Source: Paramesorhizobium deserti (GTDB taxonomy: Bacteria > Pseudomonadota > Alphaproteobacteria > Rhizobiales > Rhizobiaceae). Taken from it: a stretch of 64,000 nt of DNA. A program made the position numbers and the translations under genes. The DNA is taken from positions 645,777 through 709,776 of the forward strand of contig NZ_LNTU01000012.1 of the NCBI RefSeq assembly GCF_001558695.1, given 5' to 3'. Numbering within the stretch: position 1 is the stretch's first letter; every line of letters starts with the position of its first letter. The notes under the pieces were generated by a model. That model did not search any database. It was not told the DNA's origin and worked only from the letters and a program-made list of their open reading frames with translations. Positions 9,624-19,933 of the stretch are shown here, in pieces.

Positions 9624-11144
9624 TTACCCCTCCCCCACCGCCAGATGCAGCTCGCGCCCGATGAGCTTGGCCAAATGCTGCAGGCGGCCTTCCGGCCGGC
9701 CGGCCACCAGCTCGGCATGGCTCTTAGGAACCAGGAGCTCAAGGCCGCCGTTCTCCGTCTCGCGCCATTTGAGGCGGGGGATGATGCCCGGCATCGATGC
9801 CGACAGGAGATAGACGACGCGCAGCAGCGCGCCCAGAAGCTTCGCCCGCTCGCGTAAGCGTGGTGTTGCGAGGCCCATGATCTCGGGCGCCACGGCATCA
9901 TCCACCACCCCTTCGTGACGGAAATAATTGGCGAGCGCCACATAGGAACGGCCGGGGTGGTCGATGCCGCTGAAGGAACCATGCGCTATGAGGTTCAACG
10001 CCTGCGATCCACGATAATCGGGGTGCGCCCGCCAGCTGATATCGGCGAGCAGGCAGGCGGCGCGGCGGTAGCGCGCCTCGTCCTCCGTCTCGTCGAAGCC
10101 GAGTATCTCGAAGGCCTTTTCCGTCCAGTCGGCCAGCTCATGCGCATGACGCGGCGAGCGGGCGCGCAGGATGGCTGTCTCCTCCGCCGCGGCAAGCAGC
10201 GGATCGGCCCGCTGCTCCTGCTTGGAGAGCAGCGAATAGAGATAGCCCTCGCGCACGCCGAGCGCCGAAAAGACGATCCTCGAGGGCTTCATCCGGCGCA
10301 CGGTTTCCAGAAGCACCGTCGATCCGTAGGAGAGCAGCTGCCGGCGGCTCTTCGATACCGCCTCGATGCCACGCATATGGTCGATATCGCCCTTGGCGAC
10401 GCGAAGCAGGAAATTATGCGCTTCGTGCGGATCGATCTCATAGGCGTGCATGATATGCAGCGGATAGTGCTTGGCGCTCATGTGCAGCTTGGCGAGATTT
10501 CGCCAGGTGCCGCCGACGGCATAGAAGATGCGCCCCTCCCCCTTATCCAGGAGCTTGGCCCGGGCGAGCTCCGTACGCGCGATCTTGGCCGCTTCGGCAG
10601 GCTTACCGTTGGAAAGGTCCTGCAGGCGGAGGCCGCCCAGCGGCAGCGTGATGCCGTCGCCTATCGTATGGCCGCGCACATCGACCAGCTCCAGACTGCC
10701 GCCGCCGAGATCGCCAGCGATGCCATCCGGATTGTGAAAGCCTGAGATGATGCCGAGCGCGGAGTAATAGGCCTCCTCCTTGCCGGAGAGCACCTGAATG
10801 TGCTCGCCCAGCACGGCTTCCGCCTCAGCGATGAAGGCGGGGCCGTTCTCCGCCTCGCGCGCGGCGGCGGTGGCGAGCGCGTGCAGCGACGAGGCGCCGG
10901 CCTGCTCGGCAAGCGCACGGAAACGCTTGAGCGCGCGCAATGCGCTGTCGACCGATTTGTCGTTGAGACGGCCGGTCCTGGCCAGCCCCTTGCCGAGGCC
11001 GCACAGGATCTTCTCGTTGAAAAGCACCGTCGGGGAGCGGACGATGCCTTCATAGACGACCAGACGGACCGAGTTTGACCCGATATCGATGACAGCGACA
11101 GGCTGACGCCCTTTCAGGCGCCCCTGAGCCAAGGAAAGACTCAT
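9624..11144 (-). CDS. ppx: Exopolyphosphatase, Ppx/GppA family
   Basis: Hydrolyses inorganic polyphosphate from its ends, and may also act on pppGpp. The 506-residue product starts [20 protein letters not shown]. The actin-like ATPase phosphate loop is [14 protein letters not shown], followed by the second glycine-rich motif [13 protein letters not shown]. The C-terminal helical HD-like region ([19 protein letters not shown]) is present. Its ATG overlaps the ppk stop by four bases, so the two are translationally coupled and co-transcribed from the ppk promoter. It is convergent with the antitoxin gene. Confidence 0.95.
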   Translation of the reverse strand: MSLSLAQGRLKGRQPVAVIDIGSNSVRLVVYEGIVRSPTVLFNEKILCGLGKGLARTGRLNDKSVDSALRALKRFRALAEQAGASSLHALATAAAREAENGPAFIAEAEAVLGEHIQVLSGKEEAYYSALGIISGFHNPDGIAGDLGGGSLELVDVRGHTIGDGITLPLGGLRLQDLSNGKPAEAAKIARTELARAKLLDKGEGRIFYAVGGTWRNLAKLHMSAKHYPLHIMHAYEIDPHEAHNFLLRVAKGDIDHMRGIEAVSKSRRQLLSYGSTVLLETVRRMKPSRIVFSALGVREGYLYSLLSKQEQRADPLLAAAEETAILRARSPRHAHELADWTEKAFEILGFDETEDEARYRRAACLLADISWRAHPDYRGSQALNLIAHGSFSGIDHPGRSYVALANYFRHEGVVDDAVAPEIMGLATPRLRERAKLLGALLRVVYLLSASMPGIIPRLKWRETENGGLELLVPKSHAELVAGRPEGRLQHLAKLIGRELHLAVGEG

Positions 11145-13378
11145 GCGGTCCGGTTTCTCTCGGCTCGGGCGCGCTTGCGATGGGCGATCAGGCGAGGCGC
11201 CGAGGATTTCAGCGATTTGCCGCGACCCGACAGGCTTGGATTGGTCATGAAGTATTCCTGCGCGTTGAAGGCTTCTTCTCCCTCGGCAGGTTTTATCCGG
11301 CGGGAGGTACCGTCGGCAAGTAGTTCGTAGCTCTGCTGGTTGTCAATGATGTTGGCGAGCATGATCTGCGAAAGCACCTGCTGATGCACCGTCGCGTTGG
11401 TGATGGGAACCAGCGTCTCCACGCGGCGGTCGAGATTGCGCGGCATCATGTCAGCCGAGCCGAAATAGACGATCGCCTTCTCCGAAGGCAGGTCATGGCC
11501 GTTGCCGAAACAGAAGATGCGGCTGTGCTCGAGGAACCGCCCGACGATGGATTTGGCCCGGATATTGTCGGAAAGGCCCGGAACCTTCGGCCTCAGGCAG
11601 CATATGCCGCGCACCACCAGGTCGATTTCCACGCCGCCCATGCTGGCGCGATAGAGCGCATCGATGATCTGAGGATCGACGAGCGAGTTCATCTTCATCC
11701 AGATGGCGGCGGGGCGGCCGGCCTTGGCATGGGCGATTTCATCGTCGATGTGCTTGAGGATGCGGTCACGCAAGGTGAGCGGCGACACGGCAATGCTCAT
11801 TTTCTCCGTCGGCTGGGCATAGCCGGTGATGAAATTGAAGATGTGCGAGACGTCGCGCGCGATATCCGGGTCCGTCGTGAAGAAGGAGAGATCGGTATAG
11901 ATGCGGGCGGTGATCGGATGATAATTGCCGGTGCCGAGATGCACATAGGTCCTGAGCTTCGCATCCTCGCGGCGGACCACCAGAGACATCTTCGCGTGCG
12001 TCTTCAACTCGATGAAGCCGAAGACGACCTGGACGCCCGCCCGCTCCAGATCGCGCGCCCAGCGGATATTCGCCTCCTCGTCGAAACGCGCCTTCAGTTC
12101 GACCAGCGCCGTCACCGACTTCCCTGCCTCCGCCGCGTCGACCAGCGCGCGGACGATCGGGCTGTCATTGGAAGTGCGATAAAGCGTCTGCTTGATGGCC
12201 AGCACGTCGGGATCGGCGGCCGCCTGACGCAGGAACTGCACCACCACATCGAAGGATTCGTAGGGATGGTGAACGACGATGTCCTTCTCGCGGATGGCCG
12301 CGAAGCAATCGCCGCCATGCTCGCGGATGCGCTCCGGGAAACGCGGATTGTAGGGCACGAATTTCAGGTCGTCGCGCGGAATGGAGACGATCTCGGAGAT
12401 CATGCTGAGCGCCAGCAGGCCCTTCAAGACGCTGATGCGGTTTTCCGGCACGGCAAGCTCGGTGGCGACGAAGACGCGCAGCGGCTCCGGCATCTCGCTG
12501 TCGAACTCGATGCGGATCACCTGGCCGCGGCGGCGGCGCTTCAGCGCGCTCTCGAACAGGCGCACCAGATCCTCCGCCTCTTCCTCGACCTCGATATCAC
12601 TGTCGCGGATGATGCGGAAGGTGCCGGCGCCCTTCACTTCATAGCCCGGGAAAAGCCGGCCGATGAAAAGGCTCACCGCATTCTCCAGCGAGATGAACCT
12701 GTAGTGGCCGTTCTCGGTTGGAAGCTGGATGAAACGCTTGAGGGCAACGGGCAGGCGCAGCAGCGCCGTCATCGGCTGGTTGTCGGCGCGGCGGGCGAGC
12801 TGCAGCGCGATCGAGAAGCCAAGGTTGGGGATGAAAGGAAACGGGTGCGCCGGGTCGATCGACAGCGGGGTCAGGACCGGGAAGATCGTCTCGAGGAAAT
12901 GGTCCTCCAGCCAGATTTTTTCGTTCTTGCGCAACGCATCCGGCTTGACGATCTCGATATTCTCGCGAGACAGCTCCTGAAGCAGACCGTGCAGGTTCTC
13001 CTGCTGCGCCGCCTGGAGCTTGCCGACCTCCTCCAGCACGAATTCGAGCTGCTCCTGCGGCGTCCGTCCGTCGGCGCTGCGCGTGGCGATACCGGCGCGC
13101 ACCTGCCCCGCAAGGCCGGCGATCCGAACCATGAAGAACTCGTCGAGATTGGCCGCGGAAATCGAGAGGAAACGCAGGCGTTCCAGCAGCGGCTGCTTCC
13201 CGTTGCGGGCTTCCTCCAGCACACGAGCGTTGAACTGCAGCCAGGAGAATTCGCGATTGACGAAACGATCGGGACTTTCCAGGAGAGAACGCTCTCCCGG
13301 CGCGGCGGCCGCCTCCGCTTCGATCCTGGTTGCGGCTTTCTCTATCGCTGTCATGTTCGTTTCGTTCATCTCACCCAC
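11141..13378 (-). CDS. ppk: Polyphosphate kinase 1
   Basis: Polymerises the gamma-phosphate of ATP into polyphosphate at the membrane. The 745-residue product has the N-terminal helical domain ([20 protein letters not shown]), the middle domain and two phospholipase-D-like catalytic halves. The phosphorylated histidine is His461 in [12 protein letters not shown], equivalent to His435 of the E. coli enzyme. The ATG at 13378 may be replaced by in-frame ATGs at codons 4 or 9. A PHO box sits 43-60 bp upstream, pointing to induction by phosphate starvation. First gene of the ppk-ppx operon. Confidence 0.95.
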   Translation of the reverse strand: MGEMNETNMTAIEKAATRIEAEAAAAPGERSLLESPDRFVNREFSWLQFNARVLEEARNGKQPLLERLRFLSISAANLDEFFMVRIAGLAGQVRAGIATRSADGRTPQEQLEFVLEEVGKLQAAQQENLHGLLQELSRENIEIVKPDALRKNEKIWLEDHFLETIFPVLTPLSIDPAHPFPFIPNLGFSIALQLARRADNQPMTALLRLPVALKRFIQLPTENGHYRFISLENAVSLFIGRLFPGYEVKGAGTFRIIRDSDIEVEEEAEDLVRLFESALKRRRRGQVIRIEFDSEMPEPLRVFVATELAVPENRISVLKGLLALSMISEIVSIPRDDLKFVPYNPRFPERIREHGGDCFAAIREKDIVVHHPYESFDVVVQFLRQAAADPDVLAIKQTLYRTSNDSPIVRALVDAAEAGKSVTALVELKARFDEEANIRWARDLERAGVQVVFGFIELKTHAKMSLVVRREDAKLRTYVHLGTGNYHPITARIYTDLSFFTTDPDIARDVSHIFNFITGYAQPTEKMSIAVSPLTLRDRILKHIDDEIAHAKAGRPAAIWMKMNSLVDPQIIDALYRASMGGVEIDLVVRGICCLRPKVPGLSDNIRAKSIVGRFLEHSRIFCFGNGHDLPSEKAIVYFGSADMMPRNLDRRVETLVPITNATVHQQVLSQIMLANIIDNQQSYELLADGTSRRIKPAEGEEAFNAQEYFMTNPSLSGRGKSLKSSAPRLIAHRKRARAERNRTA

Positions 13379-13420
13379 ACTCCGGTTCCGTCCGGTATAC
13401 CCGGATCAGCCACAGAACCT

Positions 13421-13438
13421 ATGAAAGTCTTATGACAG
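13421..13438 (-). promoter_or_regulatory. PHO box (PhoB site) upstream of ppk
   Basis: On the minus strand the sequence is CTGTCAT-AAGA-CTTTCAT. The PhoB consensus is two CTGTCAT-like heptamers in direct repeat, 4 bp apart; here the first is perfect and the second has one change (CTTTCAT). It lies 43 bp before the ppk ATG and in the right orientation. PhoB control of ppk-ppx is known in several proteobacteria; here it is inferred. Confidence 0.75.
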
Positions 13439-13598
13439 TTTGATAGCACTTGATTTGAAATGTCTTGCGAATCGATAAAACCGCTTCCGAAAACATATCA
13501 ATCGCGGTAACACACGCGCTGATTATAGCACGATCCCGGGGAAGAAACCGCTTCGGACCGGATCACAGGTAAATTGAAAATGGACACTGGAGCACGAC

Positions 13599-13853
13599 AT
13601 GTCCGATCATGCCATTCCTCATTTCCACAATGATACCGGCCATCAGGTCATCGAGATAGGCGTCCAGGAGTTCATGTGCGTCGGCGCCAACCCGCCTTTC
13701 GACCATCCGCATGTCTATCTCGACATGGGCGACGGGACGGAGATGGTCTGCCCCTATTGCTCGACGCTCTATCGCTACAATCCCGATCTTCACCAGACGG
13801 AAACGAAGCCGGCCGGCTGCCTTTACGTCGAAGCGGACAACAAAGCCGCCTGA
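13599..13853 (+). CDS. CHCC zinc-finger protein (NDUFS6-like)
   Basis: An 84-residue protein whose C-terminal half is a zf-CHCC domain: H near HPHVYLDMG, then CPYCSTLY. It matches the zinc domain of mitochondrial complex I subunit NDUFS6, and alphaproteobacteria have free-standing versions that associate with or help assemble complex I (family knowledge). The ATG at 13599 has GGAG six bases before it. It is divergent from ppk-ppx and is followed 65 bp later by a FAD monooxygenase on the same strand, with no obvious functional link. Confidence 0.85.
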   Translation: MSDHAIPHFHNDTGHQVIEIGVQEFMCVGANPPFDHPHVYLDMGDGTEMVCPYCSTLYRYNPDLHQTETKPAGCLYVEADNKAA

Positions 13854-13918
13854 TTGTCGCGGCGCGGCGGTTTCGGCGCCGAGGAAAGGGCCGTTCGACC
13901 AAGCGGCTTCCATAGACC

Positions 13919-15139
13919 ATGACAGCTTCCGCCGTCAGACAGATCATCATATCGGGAGCAGGTGTTGCGGGGCTGACGGCGGCGCTGGCGCTTGCCGCAA
14001 AGGGCTTCGAGATCATCATCTTCGAAAAGGCGCCGCGGCTATCGGAAGTCGGCGCCGGCCTGCAGCTTGCCCCCAACGCCACCCGCCTGCTCACACGCCT
14101 CGGCGTGCTTGACCGTCTCCTGCCGCAGGCGGTCACGCCTGACGCCCTCTACCTGCAGGACGGCGCGCGCGGCACCACCCTTCTGCGCATGGCGCTCGGC
14201 GATGCGGCCGAAACCCGCTGGCATGCGCCCTATCTCGTCTGCCATCGCGCCGATCTCCAGGCCGCGCTCATCGCTGCGGTCCATGCCCATCCCGCGATTT
14301 CGATCAGGCTCGGCTCGAACGTGATCTCGCATGAGGCCGGTAAAGACGGAGCGACGGTACGGATCGATGCCGGAGACCGCATCGAGGAGCATCACGGCAC
14401 GATGCTTCTCGCCTGCGACGGCGTATGGTCGGCACGCCGCGCCGCGGTGGAGCATGATCGAAGCGCCGCCTTTACCGGCTATATCGCCTGGCGGGCGAGC
14501 CTGGCCGCCGAAGCGCTGCCCGAGGCGCTCCGGGCCGCTCTGCCGGAGGTAAACAGCGTTTCGGCGTGGCTTGGGCGTGGCGTGCATTTCATCGTCTATC
14601 CCGTCAAGGCCGGGAAGTTCTTCAATTTCGTTGCGATCACCAAGGGGCGCGACCCGGGCCGGGAGTGGTCCTCCAGGGGCGACAGCCTCGCGCTTGCCGC
14701 CGCCTTCTCCGGCTGGCATACGGCGATCCACGCCGTCATCGGCGCAGCGGCGGAGCAATGGACGTTCTGGCCGCTTTTCCAGATCGATCGTCCACGCTTC
14801 CTCTTGAATGAACGAACGGTGCTTCTCGGCGATGCAGCGCATGCGATGACGCCCTTCGCGGCGCAGGGCGCGGCAATGGCGATCGAGGACGCCTGCGCGC
14901 TTGCGGCGGCGCTTGGCGGCGATGCGGTGGACTGGCCGGCAGCGCTTTCCCGCTTCAACGAGGAGCGGCTGGCGCGGATCGCCAGCGTCGCCCGGCGCGG
15001 ATCGCTCAACCGCTTCGCCTATCACGCCGCCGGACCGCTGGCGCTCGGCCGTAACATGCTGCTGCGGTCGCGCCCGCCGGAGCGGTTTATTGCCGATCTC
15101 GATTGGCTTTATGGGTATGATGGGACGGGGTTTATTTAG
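13919..15139 (+). CDS. FAD-dependent monooxygenase (UbiH/salicylate hydroxylase-like)
   Basis: A 406-residue flavoprotein of the PHBH-like group A monooxygenases, which use NAD(P)H and O2 to hydroxylate aromatic rings. The dinucleotide-binding motif is ISGAGVAGLTAALALAAKGF near the N-terminus. The second FAD motif is VLLGDAAHAMTPFAAQGAAM near residue 300, with the EVGAGLQLAPNA segment typical of the salicylate hydroxylase/FAD-NAD(P) subgroup. The substrate cannot be told, and no catabolic genes are nearby. Its stop TAG lies at the first base of a 7-bp tandem repeat array. Confidence 0.88.
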   Translation: MTASAVRQIIISGAGVAGLTAALALAAKGFEIIIFEKAPRLSEVGAGLQLAPNATRLLTRLGVLDRLLPQAVTPDALYLQDGARGTTLLRMALGDAAETRWHAPYLVCHRADLQAALIAAVHAHPAISIRLGSNVISHEAGKDGATVRIDAGDRIEEHHGTMLLACDGVWSARRAAVEHDRSAAFTGYIAWRASLAAEALPEALRAALPEVNSVSAWLGRGVHFIVYPVKAGKFFNFVAITKGRDPGREWSSRGDSLALAAAFSGWHTAIHAVIGAAAEQWTFWPLFQIDRPRFLLNERTVLLGDAAHAMTPFAAQGAAMAIEDACALAAALGGDAVDWPAALSRFNEERLARIASVARRGSLNRFAYHAAGPLALGRNMLLRSRPPERFIADLDWLYGYDGTGFI

Positions 15140-15268
15140 TGAGTAGTGAGTAGTGAGTAGTGAGTAGTGAGTAGTGAGTAGTGAGTAGTGAGTAGGAAAA
15201 AATAGCCGATGCGCTTCTCGGCAAGCCCTACTCACTATTTCACTATTTCACTACTCACTGATCACTCA
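15139..15268. repeat. Paired inverted heptamer tandem arrays
   Basis: Eight perfect copies of GTGAGTA occupy 15139-15194. From about 15227 the opposite-strand motif recurs in degenerate form (TACTCAC, TATTTCAC twice, TACTCAC, TGATCAC). The arrangement is that of 7942-8076 with a different unit. It fills the convergent gap between the monooxygenase and aapP; the last unit runs into the aapP stop codon. Confidence 0.88.
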
Positions 15269-16072
15269 ATGCAATATCTGGCTGAGGAACAGCTTGGTGC
15301 GCTCGTGCTGCGGGTTGTCGAAGAATTCCGCAGGCGAGTTCTGTTCGACGATCTGGCCCTGGTCCATGAAGATGACGCGGTTGGCGACCTGGCGGGCGAA
15401 GCCCATCTCGTGGGTGACGCAGACCATCGTCATGCCCTCTTCCGCGAGCGAGACCATGGTGTCGAGCACCTCCTTGATCATCTCGGGGTCGAGCGCCGAA
15501 GTCGGCTCGTCGAAGAGCATGATGCGCGGATTCATGCAGAGCGAGCGGGCGATCGCCACGCGCTGCTGCTGGCCCCCGGAGAGCTGGCCCGGATATTTGT
15601 TCGCCTGCTCGGGGATCTTGACCCTTTCCAGATAGTGCATGGCGATCTCTTCGGCCTTCTTCTTCGGCATCTTGCGCACCCAGATCGGCGCGAGCGTGCA
15701 GTTCTCAAGGATCGTGAGATGCGGGAAGAGGTTGAAGTGCTGGAAGACCATGCCGACCTCGCGACGCACCTCGTCGATCTTCTTCAGATCGTTGGTCAAT
15801 TCGATGCCATCGACGAGAATCTTGCCCTTCTGGTGCTCCTCAAGCCGGTTGATGCAGCGGATCATGGTGGACTTGCCGGAGCCGGAGGGCCCGGCGACGA
15901 CGATGCGCTCGCCGCGCATCACCTTGAGGTTGATGTCACGCAGCACGTGGAAATCGCCATACCATTTGTGCATGTTGATGATCTCGACCGCCACATCGGT
16001 GGAGGAAACCTGCATTCGGGAGTGGTCGACGTGGATGTCTTCCGGGTCGACGACGCTTTGTTGTGCTTTCAT
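15266..16072 (-). CDS. aapP: General L-amino-acid ABC importer, ATPase
   Basis: The ATP-hydrolysing subunit of the broad-range amino-acid importer. The 268-residue product has Walker [10 protein letters not shown] (residues 61-69), the Q-loop near [11 protein letters not shown], signature [14 protein letters not shown], Walker [14 protein letters not shown] and switch His in VCVTHEMGF. The sequence from [20 protein letters not shown] onward closely follows rhizobial AapP; the first 20 residues are variable, and an internal ATG at codon 20 is an alternative start. Last gene of aapJQMP, 12 bp after aapM. Confidence 0.95.
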   Translation of the reverse strand: MKAQQSVVDPEDIHVDHSRMQVSSTDVAVEIINMHKWYGDFHVLRDINLKVMRGERIVVAGPSGSGKSTMIRCINRLEEHQKGKILVDGIELTNDLKKIDEVRREVGMVFQHFNLFPHLTILENCTLAPIWVRKMPKKKAEEIAMHYLERVKIPEQANKYPGQLSGGQQQRVAIARSLCMNPRIMLFDEPTSALDPEMIKEVLDTMVSLAEEGMTMVCVTHEMGFARQVANRVIFMDQGQIVEQNSPAEFFDNPQHERTKLFLSQILH

Positions 16073-16084
16073 TGAAATGTTCCC

Positions 16085-17242
16085 TTATCTCTTGTGGCCG
16101 GTGTCGAGCCTGTTCTCCATAAAGATAGAGTAGCGCGACATCGAAAAACAGAAAATCCAGAAGACGAATCCGGCGAAGATCAGTCCGGTCGCCGGGGTCT
16201 GAGGCGAGGCCCAGGTCGCATCGGAGAAATTCTGCCGGACGATGCCGAGCAGATCGAACATGCCGATGATGTAGACGAGGCTCGTATCCTTGAAAAGGCT
16301 GATGAAGGAGTTGACGATGCCGGGGATGACCAGCTTCAGCGCCTGCGGCAGGATGATCAGCCGCATCTTCTGCCAATAGCTCAGGCCCAGCGAATCCGCC
16401 CCCTCGAACTGCCCCTTCGGAATGGCCTGCAACCCGCCGCGGATGACCTCCGCCAGATAGGCGGTCTCGAACAGGGCGACGCCGATCAGGGCCCTGAGCA
16501 GCTTGTCGAAGGTAACGCCCGGCGGCAGGAACAGCGGCAGCATGACGCTGGCCATGAACAGCACCGTCACCAGCGGCACACCGCGTATCGTCTCGATGAA
16601 GATGATGGAAAGCAGCCTGATGACGGGCAGGTTCGAACGACGGCCCAGCGCCAGAAGGATGCCGAGCGGCAGGGAAACGGCGATACCGACGAAGGAGAGA
16701 ACCAGCGTCACAAGGAGGCCGCCCCAAAGCGGCGTTTCGACAAAGCTCAGATTGAACGAGCCGCCGACGAGAAGGAAGAAGGCGACAACCGGAAAGGCGA
16801 CGAAGAACAGAAGCGCATTCAACCTTTTGTGCGGCACACGCGGGATGAGCAGCGGGACCAGCAGAGCCACGAAGAGCACTGCCGTCAGATCAACGCGCCA
16901 ACGCTCGCCGAAGGGGTAGCGTCCGTAAAGGAACTGCTGGAACTTGGCATTGACGAATGCCCAGCACGCTCCGGACCAGCCGTCCGGCTGGATGCCGCCC
17001 TGGGCGACCGTGCTGCAGACGGTGCGATCGGGGCCTGTCCAAACGGCATTGACGAAAAGCCAGTTGATGGCCGGCGGCAGAAACCAGGCCAGAAAAAGGA
17101 TAGCGAGAGCCGACAGTGCGGCATCCACGGGCGTGGCGAACAGGTTGGTGCGCAGCCAGCTGCCAAGGCCGCGCTCGCTACGCGGCGGAGGTTGAACGCC
17201 TGCCATTTCGGCGCGCACAAAGCTGAGATCAGGATTTGCCAT
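16085..17242 (-). CDS. aapM: General L-amino-acid ABC importer, permease
   Basis: One of two integral-membrane subunits of the Aap system. The 385-residue protein has an N-terminal extension with three or four hydrophobic helices and a large loop ([17 protein letters not shown]), typical of AapM/BztC. The C-terminal half is the permease core with the EAA-type loop ([20 protein letters not shown]). It starts one base after the aapQ stop, so expression is coupled. AapM and AapQ form the channel heterodimer energised by AapP. Confidence 0.94.
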   Translation of the reverse strand: MANPDLSFVRAEMAGVQPPPRSERGLGSWLRTNLFATPVDAALSALAILFLAWFLPPAINWLFVNAVWTGPDRTVCSTVAQGGIQPDGWSGACWAFVNAKFQQFLYGRYPFGERWRVDLTAVLFVALLVPLLIPRVPHKRLNALLFFVAFPVVAFFLLVGGSFNLSFVETPLWGGLLVTLVLSFVGIAVSLPLGILLALGRRSNLPVIRLLSIIFIETIRGVPLVTVLFMASVMLPLFLPPGVTFDKLLRALIGVALFETAYLAEVIRGGLQAIPKGQFEGADSLGLSYWQKMRLIILPQALKLVIPGIVNSFISLFKDTSLVYIIGMFDLLGIVRQNFSDATWASPQTPATGLIFAGFVFWIFCFSMSRYSIFMENRLDTGHKR

Positions 17243-17243
17243 C

Positions 17244-18437
17244 TTATCTCTCCACCAGTGCCATTTTGGCGTTGAACCAGTTCATGAAGCCCGATGTAAC
17301 GAGGCTGAGGCTGAGATAGATCGCCATCCAGATGGCCACCACCTCAACGGACTGACCCGTCTGGTTGAGGATCGTTCCGCCCACGGCCACGAGATCGGGA
17401 TAGCCTATGGCAATGGCCAGCGACGAGTTCTTGGTCAGGTTCAGAAACTGGTTCGTCAGCGGCGGAATGATGATGCGCAACGCCTGCGGGATCACCACGA
17501 GGCGCATCGTCGGCCCGGGGCGCAAGCCCAGCGCGTGGGAAGCCTCGGTCTGTCCCTTGCTGACGCCCAGAATGCCGGCACGCACGATCTCGGCGATGAA
17601 GGCGGCGGTATAGAAGGAGAGTGCCAGATAGAGCGCCAGGAATTCCGGCTTCACCTGCATGCCGCCCGACAGGTTGAAGGTGCCGAGCTTGGGATAGTCA
17701 AGCGTCGCCGGAAAGCCCGTGAGGATGGCGGCGAGCAGTGGTAGCCCGAGAATGAGCGCCGCGGCCGTGCGATAGACGGGAAATATCTGCCCGGTCGCCA
17801 TCTGCCGCTTGCGCGCCCAGCGAGCCACGAAAAAGGAAAGTACCAGCCCGACGACGAAGCCGATGCCGATCAGCCCGGCATTGTCCCCCCAGATGATGGA
17901 GGGAAGGAAAATGCCGCGATTGTTCAAATAGCTGCCAAAAGGCAGGGAGAGGCTCTCGCGCGCCTGCGGCAGCACCGAAAGCACGCCGAAATACCAGAAG
18001 AAGATGACGAGAAGCGGCGGAATGTTGCGGAATATCTCGACATAGACCAGGCAGATCTTGCGGATCAGCCAGTTATGGGAAAGCCGTCCTATGCCGACGA
18101 GAAAGCCGACGATGGAGGCCGTGACAACGCCGATGGCGGCCACGTAGAGCGTGTTGAGGAAGCCGACATAGAGCGCCCGCCCGTAGGTGGAATCGCTCGT
18201 ATACTGGACCAGCGACTGGCTGATATCGAAACCGGCGCGGCCTTTCAGGAAGCCAAAGCCGGAAGCGATATTGGCACGCTGCAAATTGGTGACCGTGTTG
18301 TTGGCGATCCAATAGATCAGCGAGATGATCGCGATGAAGGCCACGGCCTGATAGAGTATGCCGCGGATTTTCGGGTCGTACAGAAAAGATACGCCCGGGC
18401 TTTCACGGCCGGATCCTGCAATATCCTGAGACGCCAT
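17244..18437 (-). CDS. aapQ: General L-amino-acid ABC importer, permease
   Basis: The second membrane subunit, 397 residues from the ATG at 18437. The N-terminal helix, large periplasmic region and C-terminal permease core ([20 protein letters not shown]) match AapQ/BztB. I placed the start at 18437 because GAGGGG precedes it closely; the open frame continues to an ATG at 18464 with no ribosome site. It is separated from aapJ by 111 bp containing a strong hairpin, which probably lets the binding protein be made in excess. Confidence 0.92.
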   Translation of the reverse strand: MASQDIAGSGRESPGVSFLYDPKIRGILYQAVAFIAIISLIYWIANNTVTNLQRANIASGFGFLKGRAGFDISQSLVQYTSDSTYGRALYVGFLNTLYVAAIGVVTASIVGFLVGIGRLSHNWLIRKICLVYVEIFRNIPPLLVIFFWYFGVLSVLPQARESLSLPFGSYLNNRGIFLPSIIWGDNAGLIGIGFVVGLVLSFFVARWARKRQMATGQIFPVYRTAAALILGLPLLAAILTGFPATLDYPKLGTFNLSGGMQVKPEFLALYLALSFYTAAFIAEIVRAGILGVSKGQTEASHALGLRPGPTMRLVVIPQALRIIIPPLTNQFLNLTKNSSLAIAIGYPDLVAVGGTILNQTGQSVEVVAIWMAIYLSLSLVTSGFMNWFNAKMALVER

Positions 18438-18486
18438 GTACCCCTCGTTTGTTCTTATTCCCATTTATCATTATAGCACGATTGTT

Positions 18487-18515
18487 CGGGAAGATGGCTA
18501 TTCGCCACCCTCCCG
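18487..18515 (-). other. Strong hairpin between aapJ and aapQ
   Basis: On the minus strand CGGGAGGGTGGC, loop GAATA, GCCATCTTCCCG forms a 12-bp stem with only two G-T wobbles. No U-tract follows, so it is not a typical terminator. It sits directly after the binding-protein gene, where many ABC operons have a stem that protects the upstream mRNA or limits readthrough. A TATAAT box lies just downstream (18471-18476). Confidence 0.7.
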
Positions 18516-18548
18516 TCTTCGTTCATACTTTTTTGTGGATCCGCGCCC

Positions 18549-19580
18549 TTAGCGGACCGGCATGCCGTATTGCAGACCGCCCTTCGTCCACTGGGCATTG
18601 AGGCCGCGGGCGATCTTGAGCGGGCTTGCAGAGCCGATATTGCGCTCGAAGAGCTCGCCGTAATTGCCGACGCCCTTGACGATGTTGACGACCCAGTCAT
18701 TGGTCAGGCCGAGATCGGTGCCAACCTTGGTATCGGCTTCGGTGCCGAGCAGACGCTTGATCTCCGGATTGTCGGAGTTCTTCATCTCATCGACATTGGC
18801 CTGCGTGATGCCGAATTCCTCGGCGTTGAGCAGAGCATAATGGGTCCACCTGACGACGTCGGCCCACTGTGAATCGCCCTGGCGGACGGCGGGACCGAGC
18901 GGTTCCTTGGAGATGATTTCCGGCAGAACGACATGATCGTCGGGATTGGAGAGCGTCAGGCGGGTCGCATAAAGGCCCGACTGGTCGGTGGTGTAGGCAT
19001 CGCAACGGCCGGCATCATAGGCAGCGTTGACTTCTTCCACCTTCTCGAACACGACGGGATTGTACTCCATCTTGTTCGCCCGGAAGTAATCGGCCAGGTT
19101 CAGCTCGGTCGTCGTGCCGGACTGGACGCAGACCGATGCGCCGGAAAGCTGCAGCGCGGAATTGATGCCCGACAGCTTCTTGGCGTTGATCATGAAGCCC
19201 TGGCCGTCATAATAGTTGACGCCGGTGAAATCGAGACCGAGCGAGGTATCGCGGCTGATGGTCCAGGTCGTGTTGCGGATCAGGACGTCGATCTCGCCCG
19301 ACTGCAGCGCGGTGAAGCGCTCCTTGGCGTTGAGCGGCGTGAACTTGACCTTGGTAGCATCGCCAAAGATCGCGGCGGCGACGGCGCGGCAATAATCGAC
19401 GTCGAAGCCCGACCATTCCCCCTTGTCATTCGGAGCGGAGAAGCCTGCAAGGCTGGTATTGACACCGCACTGCAGGAAGCCCTTGGCCTTTACATCGTCC
19501 AGCGTGCCCGCAGAGGCCGCCGTGGCGGCATATGCAAGCGCTGCTGCGCCGAGGACGCCTTGAAGAACAGTCTTTTTCAT
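18549..19580 (-). CDS. aapJ: General L-amino-acid ABC importer, periplasmic binding protein
   Basis: The soluble receptor that captures polar and other L-amino acids for AapQMP. The 343-residue precursor starts MKKTVLQGVLGAAALAYAAT with a signal peptide likely cut after ASA. The mature start GTLDDVKAKGFLQCGVNTSL and the SBP_bac_3 segment KFTPLNAKERFTALQSGEID are characteristic. First gene of aapJQMP, followed by a hairpin before aapQ. The 350-bp upstream gap must hold its promoter. Confidence 0.95.
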   Translation of the reverse strand: MKKTVLQGVLGAAALAYAATAASAGTLDDVKAKGFLQCGVNTSLAGFSAPNDKGEWSGFDVDYCRAVAAAIFGDATKVKFTPLNAKERFTALQSGEIDVLIRNTTWTISRDTSLGLDFTGVNYYDGQGFMINAKKLSGINSALQLSGASVCVQSGTTTELNLADYFRANKMEYNPVVFEKVEEVNAAYDAGRCDAYTTDQSGLYATRLTLSNPDDHVVLPEIISKEPLGPAVRQGDSQWADVVRWTHYALLNAEEFGITQANVDEMKNSDNPEIKRLLGTEADTKVGTDLGLTNDWVVNIVKGVGNYGELFERNIGSASPLKIARGLNAQWTKGGLQYGMPVR

Positions 19581-19710
19581 TTGGCTACTACCCTTTTTGT
19601 GTTGCCTTTGTGTTCCCGTTTAAAGGGCACCATGCAGAAGTCCGGCATCCTGTCCCGGAACGCCGCATGTCCATTCGGACACGCAAGAACGCTCCAGTTT
19701 TTTAAACCAC

Positions 19711-19753
19711 GCATCGGACTTTCCGAAACCGATCCCGATTTTCGGGCCGATGG
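19711..19753. repeat. Palindromic element in the aapJ upstream gap
   Basis: The 353-bp gap 19581-19933 contains no gene. It holds an inverted repeat, GCATCGG and CCGATGG flanking CCGAAA and TTTTCGG, of a type often seen between rhizobial genes. A degenerate relative occurs near 4620-4652. The rest of the gap probably carries the aapJ promoter, but I cannot mark convincing boxes. Confidence 0.4.
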
Positions 19754-19933
19754 CGTAGCGGATACCGGTCATCAAGATGTCTGCCGTGCTCCCATTCACG
19801 TTTTCATCGAAGGCGATTATTCGGCTCCGGTCAAGGCTTTTGGCGCCTCTACAACCAAAGCAGCACCCTCTTAAGATGAAAATCTGAAAAAGCGAATCGC
19901 TCTCATAGAGAAATTCACCGATCTTCACGCCGA

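Noticed and set aside
11384..13435. A 683-codon frame opposite ppk
   Set aside because: Shadow of ppk; the real gene has the catalytic histidine, a start site and a PHO box.
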